A DNA stretch of 64,000 nucleotides from Aquabacterium sp. (GTDB lineage: Bacteria > Pseudomonadota > Gammaproteobacteria > Burkholderiales > Burkholderiaceae_C). This document shows, in pieces, positions 1 to 9,377 of this stretch. The stretch is from assembly GCF_029946005.1 (NCBI RefSeq), contig NZ_JAQSDR010000012.1, positions 1 to 64,000 on the forward strand, given 5' to 3'. Position 1 is the first letter of the stretch, and each line of letters opens with the position of its first letter. A program made the translations under genes and the position numbers. The notes beneath the pieces were generated by a model. It was given only the letters and a program-made list of their open reading frames with translations, searched no databases and was not told the DNA's origin.

Positions 1-84
1 CTGGGGAGCAGCCTCGCGCAAGGGAAGAACGCCGCAGGCTTACCGCTTACGTTGCTGTTCTTCCAACGATCACGGGATTGACCA

Positions 85-636
85 ATGAAAAATTTGATGT
101 CTGTTGCTGCTTTTGCAGCCATGACGATGTTTGCCGGTGCCGCATCGGCCCAAGCCTATGTGGGCGGCACGGTGGGTTTCAGCAACTTCAGCGTTGACTG
201 CCCTGGCGGCACCAGTTGTGATACGCAAGACACCGCGTTCAAGGTTTATGGTGGTTTCACCGTCGCGCCTCACATCGCCATCGAAGTGGCCTACATCGAC
301 TTCGGCAGCACCACCAGCCGCACCAACCTTGCCTCGCTCAACTACTACACCGTTGACAGCTCGGCGCTGATTGTCAATGGCGCCTACCGTTGGGATTTCT
401 CCCCCAAGTGGGCCGGTGTTGCTCGTTTGGGCCTGGCCAGCGTCAGCACGGACATCAGCGGCCTGGTGGGCAGTGACTCCGACAGCTCCATCAACCTGTA
501 CGCCGGTTTTGGCATTGAATACGCCGTGGCCAAGAACCTCAAGATCGTGGGCGCAATCGACCTGACTTCGTTTGAAGTCGGTGGCAGCGATGGCGCGCTG
601 AACGCTGTCTCTGGCGGCGTGCAATTCTCGTTCTGA
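85..636 (+). CDS. Small outer-membrane beta-barrel protein (OmpA/OmpW-like porin family)
   Basis: The 183-residue product starts with a clear Sec signal peptide: Lys at position 3, a hydrophobic stretch, and cleavage after ASAQA near residue 24. The mature part alternates polar and hydrophobic residues, is rich in Gly, Ser and Tyr, and ends in the aromatic C-terminal signature QFSF that the BAM complex recognises. This fits an 8-stranded outer-membrane barrel of the OmpA-N/OmpX/OmpW size class. Two Cys in the mature N-terminal part (DCPGGTSCD) could form a surface-loop disulfide. The overlapping minus-strand ORFs are shadows. The role is unknown; such proteins are structural or small passive pores. 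It is 41 bp ahead of the patatin gene but not obviously coupled to it. Confidence 0.85.
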   Translation: MKNLMSVAAFAAMTMFAGAASAQAYVGGTVGFSNFSVDCPGGTSCDTQDTAFKVYGGFTVAPHIAIEVAYIDFGSTTSRTNLASLNYYTVDSSALIVNGAYRWDFSPKWAGVARLGLASVSTDISGLVGSDSDSSINLYAGFGIEYAVAKNLKIVGAIDLTSFEVGGSDGALNAVSGGVQFSF

Positions 637-677
637 GCTTGCGCTGACCCTGGTCCGACACCCTGCACAATGGCTGC

Positions 678-2945
678 ATGAAGCAGCGTTGTGCAAAACA
701 GATTCTCACCGGGTGTTGGATGCTGGCCTGGCTGGTGCCGCTGACGTGCGGTGCCCAGCCAGTCGGCTCCCCCGCTTTCCCCGCTGAAGAAATCCGCCCC
801 CGCATTGGCCTGGTCTTGTCCGGTGGCGGTGCGCGTGGCCTGGCCCATGTGGGCGTCCTCAAGGTGCTGGAGCGCGAACGCATCCCCGTCGATGTGATCG
901 CGGGCACGTCCATGGGCGCCATCGTGGGCGGCCTGTATGCCAGTGGCCTGTCGGCTGAACAAATCGAGGCTGAAGTGCTGCGCCTGGATTGGGGCAATGT
1001 GTTCGCCAGCCGGGTAGACCGGCGCGAGTTGTCGCAGCGGCGCAAGGAGCAGGACTTCGAGGTCTCGCCCCTGATCGAAGTGGGCATTGATGCCACCGGG
1101 CTGAAGGCCCCACTGGGCCCCGTCTCCAGTCGTGGCCTGGAGTCGCACCTGCGGCGCATGACCCTGCCTTCGCGGCAGTTCACCAATTTCGATCAATTGC
1201 CCACGCCCTTCCGCGCGGTGGCCACCGACATGGAAACCGGCAAGCCCGTCATCCTGGGCAGCGGTGATCTGGCCACGGTGTTGCGTTCCAGCATGTCAGT
1301 GCCGGGCGTGTTCGCGCCGGTCGAGGTCGATGGCCGCATCCTGGGCGATGGTGGGCTGGTCAACAACACGCCGGTCGATGTGGCTCGGGACATGGGCGCC
1401 GAGCGCCTCATCGTGGTCAACATCGGCACGCCTCTGTCCAAGCGCGACACGCTCAATTCCTTCACGGGCGTGACGGCGCAGATGATCAACATCCTGACCG
1501 AGCAGAACGTGCAGCGCAGCCTGCAAAGCCTGAAGCCCGACGATGTGCTGATCGCGCCCACGCTGGACAACCTGAGCTCTGCCGACTTCGAGCGCGGTGC
1601 CGAGTTCGTGGCCCTGGGCCAGTTGCAGGCCGAAGCGCTGGTGTTGCGCATGCAGGACCTCAAGCTCAGCGAAGCCGACTACGCCCGCTGGAAGGCCCGC
1701 CGCCAGCAGAAGATCACACCACCGGCGCCCTTGAGCTTCGTCCGCTTTGAAGGCAGCAAGCAGACCAAGCCCGAGAGCCGTGATGACATCCTGGAAAGCC
1801 GGGCCGGCGAGACCTTCAACATCGCCAAGGCCGAGCGCGATGCGACGCGGCTGGCGGCCACCGGTGATTACCTGCGTGCCGACTACCGCCTGGTGCGCAC
1901 ACCGGAGGGGGCTGAAGGGCTGGTGTTCGATCTGGAGGACAAGCCCTGGGGCCCCAACTACCTGCAAATTGGCCTGGACTTCAGCGCCGACAGCCGGGGC
2001 CGCAGCCTGTTCAACCTCAAGCTGGTGCATAACCGCCATTGGCTGGACGAGCATGGCAGCGAGTGGCGCAACTTTTTGAAGGTGGGCACCTCGCCCGCGC
2101 TGGGCACCGAGTGGTACCGGCCCATGGATTGGAAGCTGCCTGATGGCCTGCGCGGCTTCGTGTCGGCCTCGGCGTCGTTGCAAGGGCGGCGCCTGTCCTT
2201 GCGCGATGACCCCGAAGGGCCCTTGTCGGCGCTGCTTGAGCGCAGGCGACGCAATGTGACCCTGGATGTGGGCACCACCTGGCGCGAGTTGGGCGAGGTA
2301 CGCCTGGGCTGGGTGGACGATGCCTACCGCGATGATCCTGATCTGGCCTTGGCCAGCTACGCCGGTCCCACATCCACCTTGCGCTGGACCGAGCGCGGCT
2401 GGCACCTGGGCGCCGTGTTCGATCAACTGGACCACGCCTTTTTCCCCACGCATGGTTGGCGTGTGGAAGCCAACTGGATGCAAGGTCGCAGCTTCGGCCG
2501 TGGCCAGGCCGAGACCGGCAAGGTCAACCACTTCGAGGCGCAGGCGCAAGGTGCCTGGTCCTGGGGTGCGCACACCCTGAGTGCTTACAGCCGCGTCGGG
2601 CTGTCCGATGGGGCGCAGCAGCTGACGCCGCGCTATGGCTTGGGCGGCTTCCAGCAGTTGTCGGGTTACGAGCCTTTCCAGGTGAGCGGCTCGCAAATGG
2701 GCTTGTTGCGATTGGGATACCAACAGCGCGTGGCCAATTTATACCTGACGCGGGGCCTGGTGGTGGGCACCAGCGTGGAAGTGGGCAATGCCTGGGACCG
2801 CCCCTCTGACCGAGGCGATGGCCAGTTGCGCAAAGGCATGAGCCTGTACCTGGGCGCAGACACCGCCTTCGGGCCGGTGTACAGCGCCGTGGTCTACAGC
2901 CCGCGCGTGGGGTCCACCTTGATGGTCTTCGTGGGCCGTCCTTAG
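678..2945 (+). CDS. Patatin-like phospholipase with C-terminal BamA-type barrel (PlpD-like)
   Basis: The 755-residue product has a signal peptide (to about residue 26). A patatin domain follows, with oxyanion motif GGGARG (about 50-54), nucleophile GTSMG (Ser78) and the partner Asp in GDGG (Asp224), so the Ser-Asp dyad is intact. After about residue 350 come a POTRA-like linker and a region rich in beta strands ending LMVFVGRP, typical of the surface-antigen/BamA barrel. This architecture is that of Pseudomonas PlpD and related type Vd autotransporters, where the barrel carries the lipase out. Substrate is inferred to be phospholipid. The start is the ATG at 678. The gene converges on cheB with only 9 bp between stop codons. 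Confidence 0.9.
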   Translation: MKQRCAKQILTGCWMLAWLVPLTCGAQPVGSPAFPAEEIRPRIGLVLSGGGARGLAHVGVLKVLERERIPVDVIAGTSMGAIVGGLYASGLSAEQIEAEVLRLDWGNVFASRVDRRELSQRRKEQDFEVSPLIEVGIDATGLKAPLGPVSSRGLESHLRRMTLPSRQFTNFDQLPTPFRAVATDMETGKPVILGSGDLATVLRSSMSVPGVFAPVEVDGRILGDGGLVNNTPVDVARDMGAERLIVVNIGTPLSKRDTLNSFTGVTAQMINILTEQNVQRSLQSLKPDDVLIAPTLDNLSSADFERGAEFVALGQLQAEALVLRMQDLKLSEADYARWKARRQQKITPPAPLSFVRFEGSKQTKPESRDDILESRAGETFNIAKAERDATRLAATGDYLRADYRLVRTPEGAEGLVFDLEDKPWGPNYLQIGLDFSADSRGRSLFNLKLVHNRHWLDEHGSEWRNFLKVGTSPALGTEWYRPMDWKLPDGLRGFVSASASLQGRRLSLRDDPEGPLSALLERRRRNVTLDVGTTWRELGEVRLGWVDDAYRDDPDLALASYAGPTSTLRWTERGWHLGAVFDQLDHAFFPTHGWRVEANWMQGRSFGRGQAETGKVNHFEAQAQGAWSWGAHTLSAYSRVGLSDGAQQLTPRYGLGGFQQLSGYEPFQVSGSQMGLLRLGYQQRVANLYLTRGLVVGTSVEVGNAWDRPSDRGDGQLRKGMSLYLGADTAFGPVYSAVVYSPRVGSTLMVFVGRP

Positions 2946-2954
2946 GCCCCAGGT

Positions 2955-4061
2955 TCAGACGCGGCTGAGGGCCGGTCCAGCGGTGGCGCGCAGGTGGTCC
3001 ATCAAGTGGCCGGTGATCTTGGTCAGGGGCAGCACTTCTTGCACGGCACCCGCCGCGATGGCTTCGCGCGGCATGCCGAAGACCACGCAAGTGGCCTCGT
3101 CCTGGGCCACGCAGTAAGCGCCGGCATCGCGCATCTCGCGCATGGCGGTCGCGCCATCGGCGCCCATGCCGGTCAGCATGATGCCCACGGCGTTGGGGCC
3201 GACCACGCGGGCGGCTGATTTGAACAGCACTTCCACGCTGGGCTTGTGGCGATTGACGGGGTCGCCGTCCTGCACCCGGGCCAGGTAGTTGGCACCCGAG
3301 CGTTCCACGCTGAGGTGCATTCCGCCGGGCGCGATGTAGGCATGGCCGGGCAGGATGCGTTCGCCATCCACGGCCTCTTTCACGCTGATCTTGCACAGCC
3401 CGTCCAGGCGCGCCGCGTAATTGCGCGTGAAGCCGGGCGGCATGTGCTGCGTGATGACCACGGCGGGCGAATCCGCCGGCAGTGTGATCAGCACTTCCTT
3501 GGTGGCTTCGGTGCCGCCCGTGGAGGCGCCGATGAAGATGATTTTTTCCGTGGACAAGCGGCCCAGACTGGCCGACACCGGGCGAGCGACCGCCTTGGGA
3601 TCTTGGCCTGGCGCGGACCCGGTGGCAGCGCCACTGGCTGGCACATGCAGGCGGTTGATGCGCGCCTTGGAGGCGATTCGGATCTTGTCGGTGATGTCGT
3701 CCTGCAGTTGCCGCAGTCCATCGGCCACGCCGATCTTGGGCTTGGCCACGAAGTCGATGGCCCCCAGCTCCAGGGCCTTCAAGGTGACTTCGGCACCGCG
3801 CTCGGTCAGCGTGGACACCATCACCACGGGCATGGGCCGCAAGCGCATCAGCTTGGCCAGAAAGTCGATGCCATCCATGCGCGGCATTTCCACGTCCAGC
3901 GTGATGACATCGGGGTTGAGGTTGCGGATCATCTCGCGCGCCACCAACGGGTCGGCGGCCGCGCCGATGCATTCCATGTCGGGCTGGCGGTTGATGATCT
4001 CGGTCAGCAGGCTGCGAACCAGCGCCGAATCATCGACCACCACCACTCGTGTCTTTGCCAT
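2955..4061 (-). CDS. cheB: Chemotaxis protein-glutamate methylesterase CheB
   Basis: This 368-residue response regulator has an N-terminal receiver ([12 protein letters not shown], phospho-acceptor Asp56 in [12 protein letters not shown]) and a C-terminal methylesterase with the triad elements Ser180 ([10 protein letters not shown]), His206 ([10 protein letters not shown]) and an Asp near 300 (MLTGMGADG). It removes methyl groups from, and deamidates, chemoreceptors after phosphorylation by CheA. It is last in a cheR-cheD-cheB run on the minus strand, with 15 bp to cheD. No cheA, cheW or cheY lies in the window, so the rest of the operon is presumably upstream of cheR elsewhere or dispersed. 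Confidence 0.97.
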   Translation of the reverse strand: MAKTRVVVVDDSALVRSLLTEIINRQPDMECIGAAADPLVAREMIRNLNPDVITLDVEMPRMDGIDFLAKLMRLRPMPVVMVSTLTERGAEVTLKALELGAIDFVAKPKIGVADGLRQLQDDITDKIRIASKARINRLHVPASGAATGSAPGQDPKAVARPVSASLGRLSTEKIIFIGASTGGTEATKEVLITLPADSPAVVITQHMPPGFTRNYAARLDGLCKISVKEAVDGERILPGHAYIAPGGMHLSVERSGANYLARVQDGDPVNRHKPSVEVLFKSAARVVGPNAVGIMLTGMGADGATAMREMRDAGAYCVAQDEATCVVFGMPREAIAAGAVQEVLPLTKITGHLMDHLRATAGPALSRV

Positions 4062-4076
4062 TGTTGTGCTCCCTGC

Positions 4077-4784
4077 TCAGAAAAGATCGATCGAACCACC
4101 GGCCGCGGCAGGGGCGGCGGCCTTTTGCGCGGCCAGGCGTTCCTGGGCCACGATGGCGTCCGGGTTGCTGGCGGCCAGGCGCTTGACCATGGCCTTGCCG
4201 CTTTGCGGAAAAAAGCACACCTTGCGCGGGTAGATGTCCATCACGTCTTTCGAGACGATGGGGATGCGCTCGGTCTTGAGGTAGTCCATCACGAAGGTGG
4301 TGTTGCGCTCGCCCACGTTCAGGCTGCTCATGCCGCTGATGACCGCCCCGCCTCCAAACACCTTGGCTTCCAGCGTCATCCGCGAAGCCCCCATCTTCAG
4401 CATCTCGTTGATCAGCAGTTCCATGGCGAAGGAGCCATAGCGGCCCGAGTCGCTGGCGCCGCCGCCGTTGTCGGGCAGCATGAAGTGGTTCATGCCGCCG
4501 ATGCGGGCGTTGCGGTCCCACAGGCAGGTGGCAATGCACGAACCCAGCGTGGTCATGATGATGATGTCCTCGTCGTACACGAAGTACTCGCCGGGCAGGA
4601 TCTTGACGGCCTCGTTCTGAAAGTGCGCATCGTAAAAAAAGAAGGATGCTTCACCCGGTTTGGTGACGCGCGCCTTCAAGGCGCCCAGGCGGTCCTTGCG
4701 GGCGGCGGCGGCACCTAGGCTGGCCGCGAAGCCGGGGGGCGGTGTGCCGGGGCGCAAGGCGCTGGAGGGAGTCGTGCTCATCAT
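4077..4784 (-). CDS. cheD: Chemoreceptor glutamine deamidase CheD
   Basis: CheD deamidates glutamines of methyl-accepting chemotaxis proteins and in many bacteria binds CheC or CheY-P. The core LGSCIATCLWD...GGMNHFMLPD carries the catalytic Cys and His of the family, and the later GGGA and LGERN-like segment (NVGERNTTFV) is also typical. The listed ORF begins at 4841, inside cheR. I prefer the ATG at 4784 (or the next one at 4781), which lies about 10 bp after the cheR stop and keeps the normal spacing. The product is then about 235 residues, slightly long because of an Ala/Pro/Gly-rich N-terminus and a C-terminal Ala-rich tail. Confidence 0.95.
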   Translation of the reverse strand: MMSTTPSSALRPGTPPPGFAASLGAAAARKDRLGALKARVTKPGEASFFFYDAHFQNEAVKILPGEYFVYDEDIIIMTTLGSCIATCLWDRNARIGGMNHFMLPDNGGGASDSGRYGSFAMELLINEMLKMGASRMTLEAKVFGGGAVISGMSSLNVGERNTTFVMDYLKTERIPIVSKDVMDIYPRKVCFFPQSGKAMVKRLAASNPDAIVAQERLAAQKAAAPAAAGGSIDLF

Positions 4785-4794
4785 GGCGAATCCA

Positions 4795-5643
4795 TCAAAC
4801 CTTGTCGTAGACCGTCTTGCCGCGCAAGAGGAAGAGGTCACGCGATTCGGTGAAATTTTCTGAGTGGCCCACGAACAATTTGCCCTTGGGTTTCATGACC
4901 CGGTGGATGCGCTCCAGCACCTTGCGCTGGGTCGGCGCGTCGAAATAGATCATCACGTTGCGACAGAACACGATGTCGAAAGGTTCGCCCAACTGCCACT
5001 GCTCCTGCATCAGGTTGAAGGGCTTGAACTCGACCAGCGAGGCCAGCTCCGGTTTGACGCGCACCTGGCCCACGTTGGCGCCCTTGCCCTTGAGGAAGAA
5101 CTGTCTCAGGCGTTGAGGGCTCAGGCCGCGCGCGTTGACGTCATAGGCACCCCGCGAGGCAGTGGCCAGCACATTGGTGTCGATGTCGCTGCAGATGATC
5201 TTGACGGGGGCGTGCAGGCCCACGGTCTCGGCCACGGTCATGGCCAGGGAATAGGGCTCTTCGCCGGTGGATGCGGCGCAGCACCAAATGCGGGTGGGCT
5301 GGGGGCCACGCGCGCTGAACCATTCGGACAGCACCTGGAAATGGTGCTCCTCGCGGAAAAACGAGGTCAGGTTGGTGGTCAGGCAGTTCACGAACTCCTG
5401 CCATTCCTGCTGGGCGGGCGCGCCGGAGGCACTTTCCAGCCACTGCAGGTATTGCTCGAAGGAGTTGTAGCCCGTGTCGCGCAGGCGGCGCGACAGGCGG
5501 CTGTACACCATGGCCTGTTTGCCATCGTGCAAGCTGATGCCAGCGCGTTGGTAAATCAGCGAACGCACCCGGGAGAAATCCTTCGCGTTGAAGGAAAACT
5601 CGCGGTCAGTGACCAAACCCATGGAATCCGACATAGAAGGCAC
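4795..5643 (-). CDS. cheR: Chemotaxis protein methyltransferase CheR
   Basis: The 282-residue product transfers methyl groups from S-adenosylmethionine to glutamates of chemoreceptors. It has the N-terminal helical CheR domain (FSRVRSLIYQRAGISL) and the Rossmann catalytic domain with the SAM-binding segment AASTGEEPYSLAM and the signature FCRNVMIYFD. Three in-frame ATGs lie at the start (MPSMSDSMG), so the true start may be up to 7 codons downstream. It is the first gene of the local cheR-cheD-cheB run. The divergent diguanylate cyclase begins 175 bp away. Confidence 0.95.
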   Translation of the reverse strand: MPSMSDSMGLVTDREFSFNAKDFSRVRSLIYQRAGISLHDGKQAMVYSRLSRRLRDTGYNSFEQYLQWLESASGAPAQQEWQEFVNCLTTNLTSFFREEHHFQVLSEWFSARGPQPTRIWCCAASTGEEPYSLAMTVAETVGLHAPVKIICSDIDTNVLATASRGAYDVNARGLSPQRLRQFFLKGKGANVGQVRVKPELASLVEFKPFNLMQEQWQLGEPFDIVFCRNVMIYFDAPTQRKVLERIHRVMKPKGKLFVGHSENFTESRDLFLLRGKTVYDKV

Positions 5644-5817
5644 TCTGGCAGGTTGCGTGAAATCAGCGGACGATCCGCTAGGGCGCCCCAGCTTGATATC
5701 GGCAAACAGGCCGCGTGCTTGAGGATGCGGGTGGTAACGGGGTTCAAGCCGTGGAGTTGGTCCCGGAAACCGTGTCTCATTGGCCCGTCACCCCGAGGCT
5801 CCCTGATAGACTGCCTC

Positions 5818-6630
5818 ATGGATCTCTTAGCAGGCATGGAGTCGCCCATTACTTCCGATTTCGCCCCTTTAGCCGCCCTGGAAGGCTCGTTTTGCTCGGG
5901 CATGCGGCTGGAATCGGCGCTCAACCTGCTGGCCCAGGCTGGCTGGGGCCTGCCCGAAGGCCTGGCCGTGGGATCGCAGCCATGGCTGCAGTCGGTCGTC
6001 GATGGCCTGTGCGAAATCTCCAGCCGCGATGCGCTCACGGGCCTGTCCAACCGCCGCCTGTTCGAAGCCGCCATTGGCCGTGAAGTTGACCGTGTCGCCC
6101 GCATCGGCGAGCCCGCCTTGCTGCTCATGGTCGACATCGACCACTTCAAGAAAGTCAACGACACCCACGGCCATGCCGCTGGCGACGTCGTCATCCAGTC
6201 GGTGGCCGCATCCCTTCAAGATTGCGTGCGCCCCATGGACACCGTGGCCCGCATCGGCGGCGAGGAGTTCGCCATCATCCTGCCCAATTGCCCGCCCGCC
6301 TTTGGCCAGACCGTGGCCGAGCGCGTGCGCCACAAGGTGGCCACCTCGCCCGTGGTGGTGATTGGCGGGCAACAACTGTCGATCACGATCAGTATTGGTG
6401 GGGCGTTTGCGCCGCAGTGGGTCAGGTCGTCGGCCACCCTGTGGTGCGAGCGGGCCGACCAGCAGTTGTACCGCGCCAAAACCGAAGGCCGCAACCGTAC
6501 CTGCCTGGAGATGCCGCCGCTCACGGTGGTCAGCGCCGAAGAGAAAAGTTTGTTATTTGCCGGATTTGCGCAATCTGGCTTCATTGACGACTTAGGTCCC
6601 ATCGACTTTGTGCCGAAAACCACGGAATGA
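5818..6630 (+). CDS. Diguanylate cyclase (GGDEF domain) with intact I-site
   Basis: The 588-residue ORF given for this strand is mostly a shadow of cheR; the real gene begins at the ATG at 5818 (MDLLAGMESP), giving 270 residues. Residues about 70-235 are a GGDEF domain: DALTGLSNRR, the metal-binding MVDIDHFKKVND, and active site GGEEF at 147-151. An RxxD inhibitory site (RPMD, 138-141) sits five residues upstream, so product inhibition by c-di-GMP is likely. The first 65 residues have no recognisable sensor and no membrane segment, so the enzyme is probably cytosolic. Its stop overlaps the start of the next gene by ATGA, suggesting translational coupling. Confidence 0.92.
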   Translation: MDLLAGMESPITSDFAPLAALEGSFCSGMRLESALNLLAQAGWGLPEGLAVGSQPWLQSVVDGLCEISSRDALTGLSNRRLFEAAIGREVDRVARIGEPALLLMVDIDHFKKVNDTHGHAAGDVVIQSVAASLQDCVRPMDTVARIGGEEFAIILPNCPPAFGQTVAERVRHKVATSPVVVIGGQQLSITISIGGAFAPQWVRSSATLWCERADQQLYRAKTEGRNRTCLEMPPLTVVSAEEKSLLFAGFAQSGFIDDLGPIDFVPKTTE

Positions 6631-7448
6631 CGGTCACCATGTCCAGCCCCACTTCCACCCCTGAAACGTCCAAGCCGGTTGCCACGCCCCGCCTGGCCCG
6701 CACCCTGGCGGTCACCAGCGGCAAAGGCGGCGTCGGCAAAACCTTCGTCAGCGCTAACCTGGCTGCCGCATTGGCCCGCCAAGGGCTGCGCGTGCTGGTG
6801 CTGGACGCCGACCTGGGCCTGGCCAACCTGGACGTGGTGCTCAACCTTTATCCCAAGATCACGCTGCACGATGTGTTCACCGGCAAGGCCCAACTGGAAG
6901 AAGCCATCCTGCCCGCGCCTGGTGGCTTCTCAGTGCTGCTGGCCGGCTCCGGCTTGGTGGAATATTCCCGCCTGACGCCCGAAGTGCGCGACCAACTGCA
7001 GCACATCATCGAGACCGTGTCGCCGCGCTTCGATGTGCTGATCATCGACACCGGCGCGGGCATCTCTGACGTGGTGCTGTACGCCGTCTCTCTGGCCCAC
7101 GAGATCATCGTGGTCGCCACGCCCGAACCCACCTCCATGACCGACGCCTACGCCACCATCAAGGTGCTGTCGTCACAGCAATCGCGCGAGAGCCTGCACC
7201 TGGTGGTCAATCAGGTCAGCCGTGCTGGTGAAGGTCGCGCCATCTGCACCCAATTGCAAACCGTGGTGGATCGCTTTGTGCAAGGCCCCAACGGGGTCGT
7301 GCCCAAGCTCCATTTCCTGGGCGAGGTCCCGACCGACCCGGCTGTGCGCCAGGCCATCCAGAAGCGCCAGTTGCTGATGGAGCTGATGCCCGGCAGCCCT
7401 GCCGCCCAAGGCATCGTCCAGATCGCCACCAAGCTCACACCCCGGTGA
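6627..7448 (+). CDS. MinD/ParA-family ATPase (FlhG/FleN-like)
   Basis: The 273-residue product has a deviant Walker A motif SGKGGVGKT (about 31-39), switch segment LVLDADLGLANLDVVL, and LIIDTGAGIS as Walker B. The ADLGLANLD segment and NQVSRAGEG region resemble FlhG/FleN/YlxH, the MinD relatives that set flagellar number, more than the division protein MinD. The C-terminus lacks an obvious amphipathic membrane-targeting helix. No flhF or flagellar gene is adjacent, so the flagellar role is an inference from sequence style. The ATG at 6627 overlaps the GGDEF stop; an alternative ATG at 6639 would also keep the full domain. It overlaps the next gene by GTGA. Confidence 0.8.
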   Translation: MTVTMSSPTSTPETSKPVATPRLARTLAVTSGKGGVGKTFVSANLAAALARQGLRVLVLDADLGLANLDVVLNLYPKITLHDVFTGKAQLEEAILPAPGGFSVLLAGSGLVEYSRLTPEVRDQLQHIIETVSPRFDVLIIDTGAGISDVVLYAVSLAHEIIVVATPEPTSMTDAYATIKVLSSQQSRESLHLVVNQVSRAGEGRAICTQLQTVVDRFVQGPNGVVPKLHFLGEVPTDPAVRQAIQKRQLLMELMPGSPAAQGIVQIATKLTPR

Positions 7449-7837
7449 CCGCTGACGCCCGGACCCCCTATGACGTGATGGGTGGCGACGCGAAAGTGCG
7501 CGCCCTGGTCGACCGTTTCTACGACCTGATGGACCTGGAGCCTGCGTACAAGGACCTGCGCCAGGCCCATGGCACCACCCTGACCGATGCCCGGGACAAG
7601 CTGTACTGGTTCCTCAGCGGTTGGCTGGGCGGCCCCGATCTGTACGTTGAACAGTTCGGCCACCCGCGCCTGCGTGCCCGGCACCTGCCTTTTTCCATCG
7701 GCATCCTGGAGCGCGACCAATGGCTGGCCTGCATGTTCCAGGCGATGCAAGAGGTCGAGGTCAACCCCGTGTTGGCTGAACGGCTGGAGAAGTCCTTTTT
7801 CCAGACCGCTGATTGGATGCGCAACCAGGGCGTCTGA
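7445..7837 (+). CDS. Group II truncated haemoglobin
   Basis: At 130 residues this matches the trHbO (group II) globins. The order YDVMGGDAKVRALVDRFYDLM, the central HPRLRARHLPF with the proximal His, and WLACMFQAMQEV with the group II Trp at the G8 region are all present. These haem proteins bind O2, NO or CO and are linked to oxidative or nitrosative stress. The start is the GTG at 7445, overlapping the previous stop (GTGA); the internal Met12 lies within the domain and is not a plausible start. It is third in a unit with a diguanylate cyclase and a MinD-like ATPase. Confidence 0.9.
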   Translation: MTADARTPYDVMGGDAKVRALVDRFYDLMDLEPAYKDLRQAHGTTLTDARDKLYWFLSGWLGGPDLYVEQFGHPRLRARHLPFSIGILERDQWLACMFQAMQEVEVNPVLAERLEKSFFQTADWMRNQGV

Positions 7838-7844
7838 CCCTCGC

Positions 7845-8579
7845 CTATCTGGTGGCTTTCAGGGCGGCTTTGGGTGTTTTTGGCGGGGCCGGGCTTTTGC
7901 CGCCCGAGTTGAGCAGCACCACCAGCGCGCCCGCGCCACCATCATCACCACGTGCCTGCACAAAGGCCAGCACCCGATCGCTTTGCACCAGCCAGCGGCG
8001 CACCTTGTCTTTCAGCACCGGCAGCTTGCCGGGCGATCCCAGGCCCTTGCCATGCACCACGCGCACGCAACGCCAGCCTTTGGTTTGGGCTTCGCGCAAG
8101 AACGCACCCACCCGCTCGCGGGCTTCGTCGGTGCGCAGGCCATGCAAATCCAGGTGGCCCTGCACCGCCCACACGCCACGCCGCAGCTTGCGGGTCACGT
8201 CCTGGCCCACTTCCGGGCGGCGGAAGGACAGTGAATCGTCGGTCTCCAGCAAGCTCTCGACGTCGAACTCGTCGGACAAGGATTCGCGCAGCACCGAAGC
8301 TTCATCTTGCTGGCGCAGCTTGGGGATGGGCGCCGGGCGCGTGGCGCTGGAACCCACCGCGCGCCCATTGGGGGCCATGGCGTAGACCGGCCCCACGGCG
8401 TGCTTGAACAGCGCTTGCTCCAGATCCTGGGCGCGCTGATCGGCCGCGCGCGCGGCGCGCTCGGCCTGTTCTTGCGCGAGCTTGATGGCCGCCTCTTTGG
8501 CGGCTTTTGTCAAAGCGCGCTTGAGGTCGGCAAAGTCGCTCAGAGGCGTGTTGGTGGAGGACTTGCGGGCTGGGCTCAC
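7845..8579 (-). CDS. Smr/MutS2-type domain protein
   Basis: The 244-residue product has a charged, coiled-coil-prone N-terminal half (ALTKAAKEAAIKLAQEQAERAARAADQRAQ) and a C-terminal Smr domain with the diagnostic LDLHGLRTDEAR (about 144-155) and VVHGKGLGSPGKLPVLK. Smr domains are endonucleases or nucleic-acid-binding modules; the stand-alone proteobacterial form is related to YdaL/SmrA/SmrB, and SmrB acts on collided ribosomes in E. coli. The start is GTG at 8579. It converges on the truncated haemoglobin with 7 bp between them. Assignment to the family is firm, the exact job is not. Confidence 0.9.
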   Translation of the reverse strand: MSPARKSSTNTPLSDFADLKRALTKAAKEAAIKLAQEQAERAARAADQRAQDLEQALFKHAVGPVYAMAPNGRAVGSSATRPAPIPKLRQQDEASVLRESLSDEFDVESLLETDDSLSFRRPEVGQDVTRKLRRGVWAVQGHLDLHGLRTDEARERVGAFLREAQTKGWRCVRVVHGKGLGSPGKLPVLKDKVRRWLVQSDRVLAFVQARGDDGGAGALVVLLNSGGKSPAPPKTPKAALKATR

Positions 8580-8617
8580 GGTGCCTAGCCTACCTCAAGC
8601 CTGAGGCGGCTTTTAAA

Positions 8618-9286
8618 TCACAGCAAACCGCGCTCCGCGAACGACAGCGCACCGCCTGCGCCCACCACGAAATGGTCCAGCACGCGCACATCCACCAAGG
8701 CCAGGCTGCTCTTGAGCGTTTGCGTGAGCAACTCGTCAGCGCGCGAGGGCTCCAGCACCCCCGATGGATGGTTGTGGGCCAGGATCACGCTGGCCGCGTT
8801 CAGCGCCAGCGCTCGTTTCACCACCTCACGTGGGTACACCGAAGTTTGGCTGAGGGTGCCCCGGAACATCTCTTCGCAAGCGATGAGCCGCTGTTGCGAA
8901 TCCAGGAACATCACCGAGAACACCTCGTGGGGCAGGGCGCCGATGTGCATGCGCAAATAATCTTTCACCATTTGCGGCGAGGTGAACACCGGTTGCTCGC
9001 TCAACTCGCGGGTCATGGCGCGGCGCGCCAACTCCATCACCGCGATCAATTCCGAGCGTTTGGCCGGCCCCAGGCCCTTGATGCCAGACAGTTGCGCCGG
9101 TTGCGCCCGCAGCAGGCCTGACAATCCCCCCAGGTCATTCAACACTTTTTCTGCCAGTTGCAACACGCCCAGCCCTTGCAGGCCGGTGCGCAGCAGCAGG
9201 GCCAGCAGTTCGGTGTCTGCCAGGGCTTGTGGCCCCATGGACAGCATTTTTTCGCGCGGCCGAAGGGCGGCGGGAAGATCTTTCAT
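8618..9286 (-). CDS. radC: RadC family JAB/MPN-domain protein
   Basis: The 222-residue product has an N-terminal helix-hairpin-helix-like part ([15 protein letters not shown]) and a C-terminal JAB1/MPN metalloprotease-like fold with the zinc-site motif ILAHNHPSG and a later Asp ([11 protein letters not shown]). The metal ligands are all present. Despite the name, a DNA-repair role for RadC is not well established. The divergent fkpB gene starts about 90 bp away, so the interval holds both promoters. Confidence 0.93.
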   Translation of the reverse strand: MKDLPAALRPREKMLSMGPQALADTELLALLLRTGLQGLGVLQLAEKVLNDLGGLSGLLRAQPAQLSGIKGLGPAKRSELIAVMELARRAMTRELSEQPVFTSPQMVKDYLRMHIGALPHEVFSVMFLDSQQRLIACEEMFRGTLSQTSVYPREVVKRALALNAASVILAHNHPSGVLEPSRADELLTQTLKSSLALVDVRVLDHFVVGAGGALSFAERGLL

Positions 9287-9377
9287 GGAAACGTTCCCTG
9301 ATTTGGTGAGTCAAACTTAAAATTGTCGTTTCTCCAAACTGAAAGCCCAATCCTCCTGAAGGGTGGGGCGCGCTTCC

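Noticed and set aside
3246-4718. 490-residue plus-strand ORF
   Set aside because: It is the complement of cheB and cheD and has no recognisable fold.
4864-5817. N-terminal 318 residues of the 588-residue ORF before the GGDEF domain
   Set aside because: This part is the reverse complement of cheR plus the intergenic region; the real start is at 5818.
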